From the NCBI RefSeq assembly GCF_001730365.1, contig NZ_MIKB01000016.1, forward strand, positions 1 to 64,000: a DNA stretch of 64,000 nt. Direction: 5' to 3'. A program made the position numbers and the translations under genes. This DNA comes from Enterococcus quebecensis. Its GTDB lineage: Bacteria > Bacillota > Bacilli > Lactobacillales > Enterococcaceae. The notes beneath the pieces were generated by a model. It was not told where the DNA came from. It made no database searches and worked only from the letters and a program-made list of their open reading frames with translations. Positions 17,770 through 29,261 of the stretch are shown piece after piece. The stretch's first letter is position 1. Every line of letters starts with the position of its first letter.

Positions 17770-17838
17770 GAAAGGGAGAGGTTGGGACAGAAGTGTTTAG
17801 CTCAGAAGAGCTATGTCCCAATCACTTTCTTTTTTTAC
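17770..17838 (+). terminator. long hairpin terminator after the zinc-ribbon gene
   Basis: TTGGGACA (17782-17789) pairs with TGTCCCAA (17814-17821), extended by an inner TAGCTC/GAGCTA and outer AAAG/CTTT, with a T tract behind. The GAGGTTGGGACAGAA form is a widespread enterococcal intergenic hairpin. Confidence 0.8.
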
Positions 17839-17994
17839 GAAGTTCGACCCTGTTATGGGACATTATTAGTTCCCATAATTTAGTTATGAGTGATTATAGA
17901 ATATATATATATAAGATATATTTTTTTTAAATTTATATCTTTCATGTTAGAATTTAATTGGAGATATAAATAATAAAAGACAAGGAGAGTAAAA

Positions 17995-18567
17995 ATGATT
18001 TCAAAAAAATTAGTAACATTCGGAACATTAGCAGCAACTGTATTAGTGTTAGGTGCATGTAGCAGTGACAATAAGGCTTCTAAAGATAGTTCATCTGACA
18101 GTAAAACAGAAACATCAATGAGCTCAAGTGTTGATGCAGTAAGTGGTGCTTCAATCAGTGATAAACCTGAAGTAATTGAAAAAGCTTTAAGTAAAGATGG
18201 GAATTGGATCGTTGCTGCAACAGCAGATCTTACTTTTGATAAAGACGTGACTGTTGCGGGTGAGTTCCACGACAAAGGTGAAAAATCAGGCGATATTTAT
18301 AGAAAATTAGCTTTGTATGCACAAGACTCAGATAAAAAAGTTACAGCTGAATATACAGTAACTGTTCCTCAATTGATCGTGGAAACAGAAAACTTCAACA
18401 TTGTTAATGGAACAATCAAGGGCGATATTTTAGTTAAAGCAAATGGATTTGTTTTAAATGGAACAAAAGTTGAAGGTAAAGTAACCTTTGAAAAAGAAGA
18501 ATATAAAACTTCGGCTACTTTAGATAAAGAAGAAGCTACAGTAACAGGAGAAGTAACTGTTAAATAG
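17995..18567 (+). CDS. lipoprotein with DAVSGAS flavinylation-like motif
   Basis: Secreted lipoprotein of 190 aa: lipobox LGAC (C22), a Ser/Lys/Asp-rich linker, then DAVSGASIS at residues 47-55 and a beta-rich C-terminal part (about 60-190; ...VNGTIKGDILVKANGFVLNGTKVEGKVTF...) that looks like a short right-handed parallel beta structure. DAVSGA(T/S) is the consensus in which ApbE enzymes flavinylate a Thr/Ser, but the usual FMN_bind fold is not seen around it, so modification is only a possibility. Good ribosome site AAGGAG. Monocistronic, with a terminator behind it. Function unknown. Confidence 0.75.
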   Translation: MISKKLVTFGTLAATVLVLGACSSDNKASKDSSSDSKTETSMSSSVDAVSGASISDKPEVIEKALSKDGNWIVAATADLTFDKDVTVAGEFHDKGEKSGDIYRKLALYAQDSDKKVTAEYTVTVPQLIVETENFNIVNGTIKGDILVKANGFVLNGTKVEGKVTFEKEEYKTSATLDKEEATVTGEVTVK

Positions 18568-18578
18568 AGTTTAAGTTA

Positions 18579-18615
18579 TGAAAAGGACACTTATTTGTTA
18601 GGTGTCCTTTTTAGC
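18579..18615 (+). terminator. terminator after the lipoprotein gene
   Basis: Stem AAAAGGACAC/GTGTCCTTTT with an 11-base loop and trailing TT. Confidence 0.9.
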
Positions 18616-18636
18616 ATAAAAAACCCTTAGAAATAC

Positions 18637-18665
18637 TTGACTTTTATTATAGTAGGAAGTACAAT
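18637..18665 (+). promoter_or_regulatory. rpoBC promoter
   Basis: TTGACT, 17-base spacer, TACAAT (18660-18665). About 240 bases of leader follow before rpoB, containing a long T run near 18790 but no element that I recognise. Confidence 0.8.
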
Positions 18666-18910
18666 ATATAGATGCAAAAACTATCTGAAAAATGACAAAG
18701 CAGGAGCGAAATATTGTCCGTTCCGGTTTTTAATAGGGAAACAAAAGTAGAGACGCACGAGAATTTTTCAAGAGCACATTCTATTTTTGGTTTTTTTTTG
18801 CCTAAAAACTGCAAAAAATGCTTAACATTACGAATATTTAATATTTGTAATGTTAATGAAATATTTTCGGCTAGTGTTTTGATAGACTTTTAATTAGAGG
18901 AGTGAAGAGC

Positions 18911-21900
18911 TTGGCTGGACACGTAGTAAAATACGGAAAACACCGCGAACGTAGAAGTTTCGCCCGGATCAGTGAAGTGTTGGAATTACCCAACTTGATC
19001 GAAATTCAAACAGACTCTTATCAATGGTTTTTAGATGAAGGATTAAGAGAAATGTTTGAAGACATTTTACCGATTGATGATTTTCAAGGCAATTTGTCCT
19101 TGGAATTTGTGGATTATGAATTAAAAGAACCTAAGTATACTGTGGAAGAAGCGCGTTCACATGACGCAAACTACTCTGCACCTTTACATGTTACTCTACG
19201 ATTGACGAACCGTGAATCTGGAGAAATCAAATCACAAGAAGTCTTCTTCGGTGATTTCCCTCTAATGACTGAAATGGGAACATTTATCATCAATGGAGCA
19301 GAGCGTGTTATCGTTTCTCAATTAGTTCGTTCTCCTGGTGTTTATTTCCATGGAAAAGTAGATAAAAATGGTAAAGAAGGCTTTGGCTCAACTGTTATTC
19401 CTAACCGTGGTGCATGGTTAGAGATGGAAACTGATGCTAAAGACATTTCTTATGTACGTATTGATCGTACTCGTAAAATTCCTTTAACTGTTTTAGTTCG
19501 TGCCTTAGGTTTTGGCTCTGACGATACAATTTTTGAAATTTTCGGTGAGTCTTTAAGTTTACGTAATACAATCGAAAAAGATTTACACAAAAATGCTAGT
19601 GATTCGCGTACTGAAGAAGGCTTGAAAGATATTTATGAGCGTCTTCGACCTGGTGAGCCGAAAACAGCAGACAGTTCTCGTAACTTACTAAATGCTCGTT
19701 TCTTCGATCCAAAACGCTATGATTTAGCGAACGTTGGTCGTTATAAAGTTAATAAGAAATTAGACTTAAAAACACGTCTATTGAACCTAACTTTAGGAGA
19801 AACATTGATCGATTCTGAAACAGGAGAAATCCTTGTTGAAAAAGGAACAGTGTTGACTCATCAAGTAATGGAAACATTAGGTGAACATATCGACAACGGC
19901 TTAAACAGCGTGACATATTACCCTAGTGAAGATGGTGTAGTAACTGAACCAATGACGGTTCAAGTAATCAAAGTTCTTTCTCCAAAAGATCCAGAACGCA
20001 TCGTTAACGTAATCGGTAATGGTTACCCTGATACAAGTGTGAAAACTGTTCGTCCAGCTGATATTGTAGCTTCAATGAGTTATTTCTTTAACTTACAAGA
20101 AGATATCGGTAATGTGGATGATATCGATCACTTAGGAAACCGTCGTATTCGTTCAGTTGGTGAATTACTGCAAAACCAATTCCGTATCGGTTTAGCTCGT
20201 ATGGAACGTGTAGTTCGTGAAAGAATGTCGATCCAAGACACTGAAACATTGACACCACAACAATTGATCAATATTCGTCCAGTAGTAGCAAGTATCAAAG
20301 AATTCTTTGGTTCTTCTCAATTATCACAATTCATGGACCAAACCAATCCTCTAGGTGAGTTGACTCACAAACGTCGTCTATCTGCCTTAGGACCTGGTGG
20401 TTTGACTCGTGACCGTGCCGGCTATGAAGTTCGAGACGTTCACTATTCCCACTATGGCCGTATGTGTCCGATCGAAACGCCTGAGGGACCAAATATCGGG
20501 TTGATCAATAGCTTGTCAAGTTATGCCAAAGTCAACAAATTTGGATTTATTGAAACGCCTTACCGTCGTGTAGATCGTGCAACTGGTAAAGTAACTGATC
20601 AAGTAGATTATTTGACTGCTGATACAGAGGATCACTATATCGTAGCGCAAGCAAACTCACGCTTAAATGAAGACGGCACATTTGCTGAAGAATTAGTAAT
20701 GGCTCGTTTACAAAGTGAAAACCTTGAAGTAACGATTGATAGAGTCGATTACATGGATGTTTCACCTAAACAAGTAGTTGCCGTTGCGACAGCATGTATT
20801 CCTTTCTTGGAAAACGATGACTCCAACCGTGCCTTGATGGGTGCCAACATGCAACGTCAAGCTGTGCCTTTGATCCAACCTCGTTCACCACTTGTGGGAA
20901 CTGGTATGGAATACAAATCAGCGCATGACTCAGGTGCTGCTTTACTATGTAAACATGATGGTGTCGTTGAATACGTGGATGCATCAGAAGTACGCGTTCG
21001 TCGTGACAATGGCGCATTAGATAAATATATGGTAACAAAATTCCGTCGTTCAAATTCAGGAACAAGTTACAACCAACGTCCAATCGTTCTTTTAGGCGAA
21101 AAAGTTGAAAAAGGTGATACATTAGCTGATGGACCTTCTATGGAAGAAGGCGAAATGGCTTTAGGACAAAACGTCCTTGTCGGTTTCATGACTTGGGAAG
21201 GGTATAACTACGAGGATGCGATCATCATGAGCCGTCGTTTGGTGAAAGATGATGTCTATACTTCTATCCATATTGAAGAATATGAATCAGAAGCTCGTGA
21301 TACAAAATTAGGCCCTGAAGAAATCACTCGTGAAATTCCAAACGTTGGGGAAGATGCATTAAAAGATCTTGACGAAATGGGAATTATCCGTATCGGTGCG
21401 GAAGTCAAAGATGGCGACCTATTAGTAGGTAAAGTAACGCCTAAAGGGGTAACTGAGTTATCTGCTGAAGAACGTTTACTACATGCAATCTTTGGTGAAA
21501 AGGCTCGTGAAGTTCGTGATACATCTCTACGTGTGCCTCACGGTGGCGGCGGGATTGTTCATGATGTGAAGATCTTTACTCGTGAAGCTGGAGACGAATT
21601 ATCTCCAGGTGTAAACATGTTAGTTCGTGTTTATATCGTTCAAAAACGTAAAATCAACGAAGGGGATAAAATGGCCGGTCGTCACGGTAATAAAGGGGTT
21701 GTATCCCGTATTATGCCGGAAGAAGATATGCCGTTCCTTCCAGATGGAACACCAATTGATATCATGTTGAACCCATTAGGGGTACCATCACGTATGAATA
21801 TCGGACAAGTACTAGAATTGCACTTGGGTATGGCTGCTCGTCAGCTAGGTATCCACATTGCAACACCAGTATTCGATGGTGCAAACGATGAGGATGTATG

Positions 21901-22528
21901 GGAAACAGTTCGTGAAGCGGGTATGGCTCGTGATGCGAAAACAGTTCTTTATGATGGACGTACTGGTGAACCATTCGATAACCGTATCTCTGTTGGTGTG
22001 ATGTACATGATCAAACTTGCTCACATGGTTGATGATAAATTACATGCCCGTTCTATTGGACCATACTCACTTGTTACCCAACAACCACTTGGAGGTAAAG
22101 CTCAATTTGGTGGACAACGTTTTGGGGAAATGGAAGTATGGGCGCTGGAAGCATACGGTGCAGCTTACACATTACAAGAAATCTTAACGTACAAATCTGA
22201 TGACGTTGTTGGTCGTGTGAAAACATACGAAGCCATCGTCAAAGGTGAACCAATTCCAAAACCAGGCGTTCCAGAATCATTCCGCGTATTGGTAAAAGAA
22301 TTACAATCACTTGGATTAGATATGCGCGTATTGGACATCGAAGAACAAGAAATCGAATTACGTGATATGGATGACGATGATGATGACTTGATCACAGTTG
22401 ATGCCCTAACAAAATTTGCCGAACAACAATCAGCGAAACAATTAGAAAAAGAAGCAGCTGAAGCAAAAGAAGCAGCAGAAGAAGTAGCTGTTCAGAACTT
22501 CGAAACAGCGGAAGATACTCAAGACTAG
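18911..22528 (+). CDS. rpoB: RNA polymerase beta subunit
   Basis: Catalytic core subunit, about 1205 aa, normal for firmicutes. Readable landmarks are the rifampicin-region cluster ([31 protein letters not shown]), the [17 protein letters not shown] block, the switch region [13 protein letters not shown] and the C-terminal [21 protein letters not shown], followed by an acidic, Ala/Glu-rich tail. I place the start at TTG 18911 ([12 protein letters not shown]), eight bases after AGAGGAG; the earlier GTG at 18902 overlaps that ribosome site. In the rifampicin cluster the usual susceptible-type residues are present as far as I can judge by eye. Confidence 0.97.
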   Translation: MAGHVVKYGKHRERRSFARISEVLELPNLIEIQTDSYQWFLDEGLREMFEDILPIDDFQGNLSLEFVDYELKEPKYTVEEARSHDANYSAPLHVTLRLTNRESGEIKSQEVFFGDFPLMTEMGTFIINGAERVIVSQLVRSPGVYFHGKVDKNGKEGFGSTVIPNRGAWLEMETDAKDISYVRIDRTRKIPLTVLVRALGFGSDDTIFEIFGESLSLRNTIEKDLHKNASDSRTEEGLKDIYERLRPGEPKTADSSRNLLNARFFDPKRYDLANVGRYKVNKKLDLKTRLLNLTLGETLIDSETGEILVEKGTVLTHQVMETLGEHIDNGLNSVTYYPSEDGVVTEPMTVQVIKVLSPKDPERIVNVIGNGYPDTSVKTVRPADIVASMSYFFNLQEDIGNVDDIDHLGNRRIRSVGELLQNQFRIGLARMERVVRERMSIQDTETLTPQQLINIRPVVASIKEFFGSSQLSQFMDQTNPLGELTHKRRLSALGPGGLTRDRAGYEVRDVHYSHYGRMCPIETPEGPNIGLINSLSSYAKVNKFGFIETPYRRVDRATGKVTDQVDYLTADTEDHYIVAQANSRLNEDGTFAEELVMARLQSENLEVTIDRVDYMDVSPKQVVAVATACIPFLENDDSNRALMGANMQRQAVPLIQPRSPLVGTGMEYKSAHDSGAALLCKHDGVVEYVDASEVRVRRDNGALDKYMVTKFRRSNSGTSYNQRPIVLLGEKVEKGDTLADGPSMEEGEMALGQNVLVGFMTWEGYNYEDAIIMSRRLVKDDVYTSIHIEEYESEARDTKLGPEEITREIPNVGEDALKDLDEMGIIRIGAEVKDGDLLVGKVTPKGVTELSAEERLLHAIFGEKAREVRDTSLRVPHGGGGIVHDVKIFTREAGDELSPGVNMLVRVYIVQKRKINEGDKMAGRHGNKGVVSRIMPEEDMPFLPDGTPIDIMLNPLGVPSRMNIGQVLELHLGMAARQLGIHIATPVFDGANDEDVWETVREAGMARDAKTVLYDGRTGEPFDNRISVGVMYMIKLAHMVDDKLHARSIGPYSLVTQQPLGGKAQFGGQRFGEMEVWALEAYGAAYTLQEILTYKSDDVVGRVKTYEAIVKGEPIPKPGVPESFRVLVKELQSLGLDMRVLDIEEQEIELRDMDDDDDDLITVDALTKFAEQQSAKQLEKEAAEAKEAAEEVAVQNFETAEDTQD

Positions 22529-22576
22529 TTGTTTTACATTTTGTATTAAGTGCCAATGAAATCCGTTGGTTTTGGT

Positions 22577-22603
22577 CTAGAAAAATCACATTGATTTTTC
22601 TAG
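22577..22603 (+). other. perfect 12-bp hairpin between rpoB and rpoC
   Basis: CTAGAAAAATCA, loop CAT, TGATTTTTCTAG, with no T tract after it. It lies in the 137-base gap between rpoB and rpoC, so it is more likely an RNA-processing or stability structure than a terminator. Confidence 0.7.
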
Positions 22604-22665
22604 TTCCGAACTACGGTGAATAGCTCATTCAGCTTTTCTAACTAATTGAATGGAGGGAATCCCTT

Positions 22666-25600
22666 TTGATCGATGTAAATAAATTCGAAAGTATGCAAAT
22701 AGGTTTGGCTTCTCCAGAAAAGATCAGAAGCTGGTCTTACGGTGAAGTAAAGAAACCCGAAACGATTAACTATCGTACGTTAAAACCTGAACGTGAAGGT
22801 TTGTTCTGTGAACGCATTTTCGGTCCAACTAAAGACTGGGAGTGTGCCTGCGGTAAATATAAACGTATCCGTTATAAAGGTATTGTTTGTGACCGTTGTG
22901 GTGTAGAAGTAACTCGTTCTAAAGTTCGTCGTGAACGTATGGGACACATCGAGTTAGCAGCACCCGTTTCACATATCTGGTATTTCAAAGGTATTCCATC
23001 TCGTATGGGTCTTGTCTTGGACATGAGTCCTCGTGCCTTAGAAGAAATCATTTACTTTGCATCTTATGTAGTAATTGATGCCGGAGATACTTCTCTAGAG
23101 AAAAAACAACTATTAACAGAGCGTGAGTACCGCGATAAACGTGATCAATATGGTCAAGGTTTTACCGCAGCGATGGGTGCAGAAGCTGTTAAACAATTAT
23201 TGGATAACGTTGATTTAGATGGTGAAGTAACTCAACTTAAAGAAGAGTTGAAATCAGCTCAAGGTCAAAAAAGAACACGTGCAATCCGTCGTTTGGATAT
23301 TTTAGAAGCATTCCGTGCTTCTGGAAACTTACCAAGCTGGATGGTTATGGATGTTATTCCAGTTATCCCACCAGATTTACGCCCGATGGTTCAATTAGAA
23401 GGGGGTCGTTTTGCGACTTCTGACTTGAACGATTTATACCGTCGTGTAATCAACCGTAATAATCGTTTGAAACGTCTATTAGACTTAAATGCACCAAGTA
23501 TTATCGTGCAAAATGAAAAACGTATGCTTCAAGAAGCTGTTGATGCGTTGATCGATAACGGTCGTCGTGGCCGTCCTGTTACAGGACCTGGTAACCGTCC
23601 GTTGAAATCTCTTTCTCATATGTTGAAAGGGAAACAAGGTCGTTTCCGTCAAAACTTACTGGGTAAACGTGTAGATTACTCTGGTCGTTCAGTTATCGTC
23701 GTAGGACCTAACTTGAAGATGTATCAATGTGGTTTACCAAAAGAAATGGCGATTGAACTATTTAAACCATTTGTAATGCGTGAATTGGTTCAACGTGAAA
23801 TCGCAACAAACATCAAAAACGCAAAACGTAAAATCGAACGCGGAGAAGATGAAGTTTGGGATATTCTAGAAGAAGTTATTCAAGAGCATCCAGTATTGCT
23901 TAACCGGGCACCTACATTGCACAGACTTGGTATCCAAGCCTTTGAACCAGTGTTAGTTGAAGGTCGTGCAATCCGTCTTCACCCATTAGTTTGTGAAGCC
24001 TACAATGCCGATTTCGATGGAGACCAAATGGCCGTTCACGTACCATTGAACGAAGAAGCGCAAGCAGAAGCACGTATGCTGATGTTAGCAGCTCAAAACA
24101 TTTTGAATCCAAAAGATGGAAAACCAGTTGTAACGCCTTCTCAAGATATGGTCTTAGGTAACTACTACCTAACTATGGAAGAAGATGAACGTGAAGGGGA
24201 AGGCATGATCTTCCGAGACATGAACGAGGCTGTGTTAGCATGGCGTAATGGATATGTCCATTTACACTCACGTATTGGGGTTCAAACAACATTACTTGGC
24301 GACAAACCGTTTACGGATTGGCAAAAAGAACGTATTTTGATTACAACTGTAGGTAAGATCATCTTTAATGAAATCATGCCTGTAGAATTCCCTTACTTGA
24401 ATGAACCAACTGACTACAACTTAACAGTGCAAACACCTGATAAGTACTTTGTAGAAGCTGGTACAGACATTCCTGCTCACATTAAAGAACAAGAATTAGT
24501 TTTACCGTTCAAGAAGAAAAACTTAGGAAACATCATCGCTGAAGTATTCAAGAGATTCCACATTACTGAAACTTCTAAGATGCTTGATAGAATGAAAGAC
24601 TTAGGTTATAAACATTCTACTCATGCTGGTATGACGGTTGGTATCGCTGATATCATGGTCTTGCATGAGAAACAAGAAATCATTGATGATGCCCATAAAC
24701 AAGTAGAAAATATTACGAAACAATTCCGTCGTGGTCTGATTACAGATGACGAACGTTATGAACGTGTTATTGCTGTTTGGAACAAAGCTAAAGATGAGAT
24801 CCAACAAAAACTGATCGAAAGTATGGATGCTAAAAATCCAATCTTCATGATGTCAGATTCTGGAGCCCGTGGTAACATCTCCAACTTTACTCAGCTTGCT
24901 GGTATGCGTGGATTGATGGCCGCTCCAAATGGACGTATCATGGAATTGCCGATCATTTCGAACTTCCGTGAAGGACTATCTGTCTTGGAAATGTTTATCT
25001 CTACCCATGGAGCCCGTAAAGGGATGACCGATACAGCCTTGAAGACAGCCGATTCAGGTTACTTGACTCGTCGTTTAGTTGACGTTGCCCAAGATGTGAT
25101 TATTCGTGAAGATGATTGTGGCACAGACCGTGGTCTAGTTATCCAATCAATTCGTGAAGGTAATGAAATCATTGAACCTTTGGAAGAACGTTTACTTGGT
25201 CGTTACACTCGTAAATCAGTGATGCATCCTGAAACTGGCAAAATGATTATCGGCGAAGATCAACTGATTTCAGAAGATCTTGCAAGAGAAATCGTGGATG
25301 CGGGTGTTGAAACTGTAACGATTCGTTCTGTATTTACATGTAACACGAAACATGGTGTATGTAAACACTGTTACGGACGTAACTTGGCAACTGGTTCAGG
25401 TGTTGAAGTTGGTGAAGCAGTTGGTACAATTGCCGCTCAATCAATCGGAGAGCCTGGTACTCAGTTAACAATGCGTACGTTCCATACGGGTGGGGTTGCC
25501 GGAGACGATATTACTCAAGGTCTACCTCGTGTCCAAGAAATCTTTGAAGCACGTAATCCGAAAGGACAAGCAGTTATTACAGAAGTTACCGGTGAGGTTA

Positions 25601-26319
25601 TCGATATTTCTGAAGATCCTGCAACACGTCAAAAAGAAGTAACAATCAAAGGGAAAACTGATACACGTACGTATACAGTTCCTTATACAGCTCGTATGAA
25701 AGTTGCTGAAGGTGACACGATTCGTCGTGGAGAACCATTGACGGAAGGTTCGATCGATCCTAAACAATTACTACAAGTTCGTGATGTATTGTCAGTTGAA
25801 AACTACCTATTACGTGAAGTACAACGTGTTTACCGTATGCAAGGGGTAGAAATCGGCGATAAGCATATCGAGGTAATGGTTCGTCAAATGCTTCGTAAAG
25901 TTCGTGTCATGGATCCAGGTGACACTGAAATCTTACCAGGTACATTATTAGATATCGCTGAATTTAAAGATCGTAACTACGACACATTAGTAGCCGGCGG
26001 CGTTCCTGCAACAAGCCGTCCAGTGTTACTAGGAATTACAAAAGCATCATTAGAAACAAACAGTTTCTTATCTGCTGCGTCATTCCAAGAAACAACTCGT
26101 GTGTTAACAGATGCTGCGATTCGTGGTAAAAAAGACCCATTACTTGGTTTGAAAGAAAATGTTATCATCGGTAAGATCATCCCAGCTGGTACTGGTATGG
26201 CTCGTTACCGTAACATGGAACCAAAAGAAGTTGGCGTAGCTAGCGAAAATGTCTACAGTATCTCTGATATTGAAGCGCAAATGGCTGCTGAAGATGCTTT
26301 GAATGAGTTGAATAAATAA
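22666..26319 (+). CDS. rpoC: RNA polymerase beta' subunit
   Basis: Core subunit of 1217 aa. The N-terminal zinc finger [20 protein letters not shown], the catalytic [12 protein letters not shown] with the three Mg-binding aspartates, the bridge-helix/trigger-loop region ([36 protein letters not shown]) and a C-terminal [13 protein letters not shown] are all present. TTG start with GGAGGG ahead. Downstream of rpoB in the standard order; ends at a strong terminator. Confidence 0.97.
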   Translation: MIDVNKFESMQIGLASPEKIRSWSYGEVKKPETINYRTLKPEREGLFCERIFGPTKDWECACGKYKRIRYKGIVCDRCGVEVTRSKVRRERMGHIELAAPVSHIWYFKGIPSRMGLVLDMSPRALEEIIYFASYVVIDAGDTSLEKKQLLTEREYRDKRDQYGQGFTAAMGAEAVKQLLDNVDLDGEVTQLKEELKSAQGQKRTRAIRRLDILEAFRASGNLPSWMVMDVIPVIPPDLRPMVQLEGGRFATSDLNDLYRRVINRNNRLKRLLDLNAPSIIVQNEKRMLQEAVDALIDNGRRGRPVTGPGNRPLKSLSHMLKGKQGRFRQNLLGKRVDYSGRSVIVVGPNLKMYQCGLPKEMAIELFKPFVMRELVQREIATNIKNAKRKIERGEDEVWDILEEVIQEHPVLLNRAPTLHRLGIQAFEPVLVEGRAIRLHPLVCEAYNADFDGDQMAVHVPLNEEAQAEARMLMLAAQNILNPKDGKPVVTPSQDMVLGNYYLTMEEDEREGEGMIFRDMNEAVLAWRNGYVHLHSRIGVQTTLLGDKPFTDWQKERILITTVGKIIFNEIMPVEFPYLNEPTDYNLTVQTPDKYFVEAGTDIPAHIKEQELVLPFKKKNLGNIIAEVFKRFHITETSKMLDRMKDLGYKHSTHAGMTVGIADIMVLHEKQEIIDDAHKQVENITKQFRRGLITDDERYERVIAVWNKAKDEIQQKLIESMDAKNPIFMMSDSGARGNISNFTQLAGMRGLMAAPNGRIMELPIISNFREGLSVLEMFISTHGARKGMTDTALKTADSGYLTRRLVDVAQDVIIREDDCGTDRGLVIQSIREGNEIIEPLEERLLGRYTRKSVMHPETGKMIIGEDQLISEDLAREIVDAGVETVTIRSVFTCNTKHGVCKHCYGRNLATGSGVEVGEAVGTIAAQSIGEPGTQLTMRTFHTGGVAGDDITQGLPRVQEIFEARNPKGQAVITEVTGEVIDISEDPATRQKEVTIKGKTDTRTYTVPYTARMKVAEGDTIRRGEPLTEGSIDPKQLLQVRDVLSVENYLLREVQRVYRMQGVEIGDKHIEVMVRQMLRKVRVMDPGDTEILPGTLLDIAEFKDRNYDTLVAGGVPATSRPVLLGITKASLETNSFLSAASFQETTRVLTDAAIRGKKDPLLGLKENVIIGKIIPAGTGMARYRNMEPKEVGVASENVYSISDIEAQMAAEDALNELNK

Positions 26320-26325
26320 TAATAA

Positions 26326-26361
26326 AAAAGGCTTGAAATCATTCGATTTCAAGCCTTTTTT
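26326..26361. terminator. bidirectional terminator after rpoC
   Basis: 13-bp stem AAGGCTTGAAATC/GATTTCAAGCCTT with ATTC loop, A run on the left and T run on the right; serves rpoC and the convergent NagB-like gene. Confidence 0.94.
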
Positions 26362-26363
26362 GC

Positions 26364-27104
<741 letters not shown>

Positions 27105-27220
27105 TTATTTACTCTATCATGTGGGAACAATCCCATGTCAATGGTATTTTGTTACAAGCAAATCAATATCATTATTCTTTTATTCGGCTTATGATAGAAA
27201 AAAGAAGAGGTGAGGTAGAA

Positions 27221-27757
27221 ATGGAACATCAATATGAAAAAGCAATTTTTGCTGGAGGTTGTTTCTGGTGTATGGTTAAACCATTTGATAGTCAGCCAGG
27301 TATTATTTCTGTGGTTTCTGGTTACACTGGCGGACACATTAAAAATCCAACATATGAACAAGTTACGACTGGTTTAACAGGACATACAGAAGCTGTTGAA
27401 ATTACTTATGATCCTATGATTATGCCTTACGAGAAATTAGTGGAGATTTACTGGCAGCAAACAGATCCCACAGATGCTTTGGGACAATTTGCTGATCGTG
27501 GGGATTCTTATCGCCCGGTTATTTTTTATTCAAATGAAACACAAAAAGCAATTGCAGAAAAGTCAAAAGCAGAGTTGCAAGCCAGTGGACGTTTTGCACA
27601 ACCGATTGTCACAAAAATTGAACCAGCTCAACCTTTTTATCCAGCAGAGGATTATCATCAAGGGTACTACAAAAAACATAGTGTGCACTATAATTTATAT
27701 AGGGAAGGTTCTGGACGAGCTGGTTTTATTCGGAAAAATTGGAAAGCTAGTAAATGA
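27221..27757 (+). CDS. msrA: peptide methionine-S-sulfoxide reductase MsrA
   Basis: Repairs S-form methionine sulfoxide. The 178-aa protein has the MsrA active-site motif GGCFWC (catalytic C14), SVVSGYTGG, and [11 protein letters not shown] near the C-terminus. The true start is ATG 27221 after GAGGTGAGG; the long frame from 27119 lies in the divergent promoter region. Oxidative-stress gene, transcribed singly. Confidence 0.95.
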   Translation: MEHQYEKAIFAGGCFWCMVKPFDSQPGIISVVSGYTGGHIKNPTYEQVTTGLTGHTEAVEITYDPMIMPYEKLVEIYWQQTDPTDALGQFADRGDSYRPVIFYSNETQKAIAEKSKAELQASGRFAQPIVTKIEPAQPFYPAEDYHQGYYKKHSVHYNLYREGSGRAGFIRKNWKASK

Positions 27758-27794
27758 TCAGTTATCCAAATAATATTATTTTTTAATCAAAGTG

Positions 27795-27823
27795 TTGTAA
27801 TTTAATTACTAATTAGATACAAT
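27795..27823 (+). promoter_or_regulatory. promoter of the ComR/Rgg-like regulator gene
   Basis: TTGTAA, 17-base spacer, TACAAT (27818-27823), 40 bases before the regulator start codon. No GACA-N4-TGTC box is seen here, so the regulator itself is probably not under the same operator as the peptide genes. Confidence 0.7.
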
Positions 27824-27863
27824 AAATATGTTGATTATATAATATTCTGAGGATGGCGATAAA

Positions 27864-28760
27864 GTGGATATAAAATTAGAGCTAGGAAAAAAAATTCGGA
27901 TGTTTCGTGAACAAAAAAATTTAAGTAGAGAAGCTTTTTGTGATGACGAATTAGAGTTGACAGTTAGGCAACTATCTCGAATTGAGTCAGGTGAATCGTT
28001 ACCCACTCTTCCTAAGCTTACTTATATATCAAAACAACTTTCTGTTCCTATTTCCCATTTGATAAATGAAAATCAGGTGACTTTACCCGAACGTTATATA
28101 AGATTGAAGATGAGTTTATTTAAGCGACCTCCACAATATAACCATGCAATGGAAAAAATAGTGGAGGATATATTCGAAGAAATATACAAAGACTATTATG
28201 AGGTTTTGCCTGAAGAAGAACAACTCTTAGTAGACATTGCGCAGGCCCAAAATGATGTAAATCTTTCAGAGAAAATAGATTTTGGCGAAGGGATATTGCA
28301 AGAGTATTTTTTTCAAGTAAAGAATAAAAAAGAGTATTCCGAAAATGATTTATTGATTGTACATTTATATTTTGGTTGTTGTCATTATAAACCATATGAT
28401 GACCAAGAGTTTGATACTTTGGTAGAAAAGTGTTTGGAACAAGTAAATTACAGTTCAGAATTAGGATTGATCATTTTAAATAGAGTTTTGGGTACAATAG
28501 CGGGGCTGTATATCATCTCAGATCAATATGACAAAGTTTTGAATGTAATAAAAATTTCTAATACTATAATGAAGATGAGTCAGGATTTTCATAGAAAGCC
28601 AATTATTGACATGGTAGAAGGAAAGTATTGGCTTCATTGTAATGATATAGAAAAAGCTAATAAAAAATATAATGATGCAATGGTACTTGCTCAATTACAT
28701 GGGGAGGATTTATTGGCTGAACGGATTAAGATGGAATGGGAACAAGATAAAAATACTTGA
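27864..28760 (+). CDS. ComR/Rgg-like XRE-TPR regulator (RRNPP family), probable pheromone receptor
   Basis: A 298-aa cytoplasmic regulator. Residues about 5-65 form an XRE helix-turn-helix (LGKKIRMFREQKNLSREAFC...TVRQLSRIESGESLPTLPKL), the rest is all-helical and TPR-like, with repeated LY/NR/Y spacing (AGLYIISDQYDKVLNVIK; YWLHCNDIEKANKKYNDAM). This is the layout of ComR, Rgg, PlcR and PrgX proteins that bind short intracellular peptides. GTG start, ribosome site GAGGATGG. Right after its terminator come three repeated units, each with a ComR-box-like dyad and a WW peptide gene, the gene order of comR-comS. Assignment to ComR rather than Rgg is inference; the peptide pairing is not proven. 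Confidence 0.85.
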   Translation: MDIKLELGKKIRMFREQKNLSREAFCDDELELTVRQLSRIESGESLPTLPKLTYISKQLSVPISHLINENQVTLPERYIRLKMSLFKRPPQYNHAMEKIVEDIFEEIYKDYYEVLPEEEQLLVDIAQAQNDVNLSEKIDFGEGILQEYFFQVKNKKEYSENDLLIVHLYFGCCHYKPYDDQEFDTLVEKCLEQVNYSSELGLIILNRVLGTIAGLYIISDQYDKVLNVIKISNTIMKMSQDFHRKPIIDMVEGKYWLHCNDIEKANKKYNDAMVLAQLHGEDLLAERIKMEWEQDKNT

Positions 28761-28763
28761 TTA

Positions 28764-28809
28764 TAGACTGTAAAAACATGAACCATGTTTTTACAGTCTA
28801 TTTTTTTTG
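28764..28809 (+). terminator. terminator after the ComR-like gene
   Basis: 16-bp stem AGACTGTAAAAACATG/CATGTTTTTACAGTCT with AAC loop followed by eight Ts. It uncouples the regulator from the peptide genes, which therefore need promoters of their own. Confidence 0.95.
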
Positions 28810-28838
28810 TCCAATAATTTATAAATGCTTTTATTCCT

Positions 28839-28850
28839 GACAAAGATGTC
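28839..28850 (+). promoter_or_regulatory. ComR-box-like dyad 1 (GACAAAGATGTC)
   Basis: GACA-AAGA-TGTC: same half-sites and 4-base centre as the streptococcal ComR/ECom box core (GACATNTATGTC). 79 bases before pheromone gene 1. Likely operator for the adjacent regulator; binding is inferred. Confidence 0.7.
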
Positions 28851-28928
28851 CTGTTGAAAAAAACGATAAAGCAGTAAATTAATACATGTAAGGAAGAAAC
28901 AAAACAAGCAAGAAGCAGGTGAGAGAAA

Positions 28929-28973
28929 ATGGAATTATTAAACATGGTAAGAGAGTTATGGTGGAACCAATAA
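28929..28973 (+). CDS. 14-aa ComS-like peptide, copy 1 (MELLNMVRELWWNQ)
   Basis: Mini-ORF translating to MELLNMVRELWWNQ. Ribosome site AGGTGAG lies seven bases before the ATG. The Trp-Trp near the C-terminus is the hallmark of ComS/XIP pheromones of mutans and pyogenic streptococci (GLDWWSL, SAVDWWRL). No signal peptide is present, as in ComS (17 aa in S. mutans). The active form would be a C-terminal fragment such as ELWWNQ or a slightly longer one; processing is not known. Differs from copies 2 and 3 by Met6 in place of Ile6. Confidence 0.7.
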   Translation: MELLNMVRELWWNQ

Positions 28974-28979
28974 AAGGAT

Positions 28980-28991
28980 GACAAAGATGTC
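28980..28991 (+). promoter_or_regulatory. ComR-box-like dyad 2
   Basis: Identical GACAAAGATGTC at the same place in unit 2, flanked by GGAT/CTG. Confidence 0.7.
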
Positions 28992-29069
28992 CTGTTGAAA
29001 AAAACGATAAAACAGTAAATTAATACATATAAAGAAGAAACAAAACAAGTAAGAAGTGGGTGAGAGAAA

Positions 29070-29114
29070 ATGGAATTATTAAACATAGTAAGAGAGTTAT
29101 GGTGGAACCAATAA
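29070..29114 (+). CDS. 14-aa ComS-like peptide, copy 2 (MELLNIVRELWWNQ)
   Basis: Second mini-ORF, MELLNIVRELWWNQ, with ribosome site GGGTGAG. Same putative pheromone C-terminus VRELWWNQ as the others, so all three copies give one signal, a gene-dosage effect rather than diversification. Confidence 0.7.
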   Translation: MELLNIVRELWWNQ

Positions 29115-29120
29115 AAGGAT

Positions 29121-29132
29121 GACAAAGATGTC
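29121..29132 (+). promoter_or_regulatory. ComR-box-like dyad 3
   Basis: Identical GACAAAGATGTC in unit 3. Confidence 0.7.
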
Positions 29133-29210
29133 CTGTTGAAAAAAACGATAAAACAGTAAATTAATACATATAAAGAAGAAACAAAACAAGTAAGAAGTGG
29201 GTGAGAGAAA

Positions 29211-29255
29211 ATGGAATTATTAAACATAGTAAGAGAGTTATGGTGGAACCAATAA
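29211..29255 (+). CDS. 14-aa ComS-like peptide, copy 3 (MELLNIVRELWWNQ)
   Basis: Third mini-ORF with a peptide identical to copy 2 and ribosome site GGGTGAG. Last intact unit before the degenerate fourth box that faces the bacteriocin operon. Confidence 0.7.
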   Translation: MELLNIVRELWWNQ

Positions 29256-29261
29256 TAGAAT

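Noticed and set aside
17731-17930. Frame of 91 aa after the zinc-ribbon gene
   Set aside because: Runs through the intergenic hairpin terminator and has no ribosome site.
18902-18910. GTG 18902 as rpoB start
   Set aside because: Overlaps the only good ribosome site (AGAGGAG); TTG 18911 is correctly spaced.
28691-29227. 178-aa minus-strand frame with three repeated blocks
   Set aside because: Produced by the 141-bp repeat (a multiple of three) read antisense; no ribosome site, and it overlaps the regulator 3' end and terminator.
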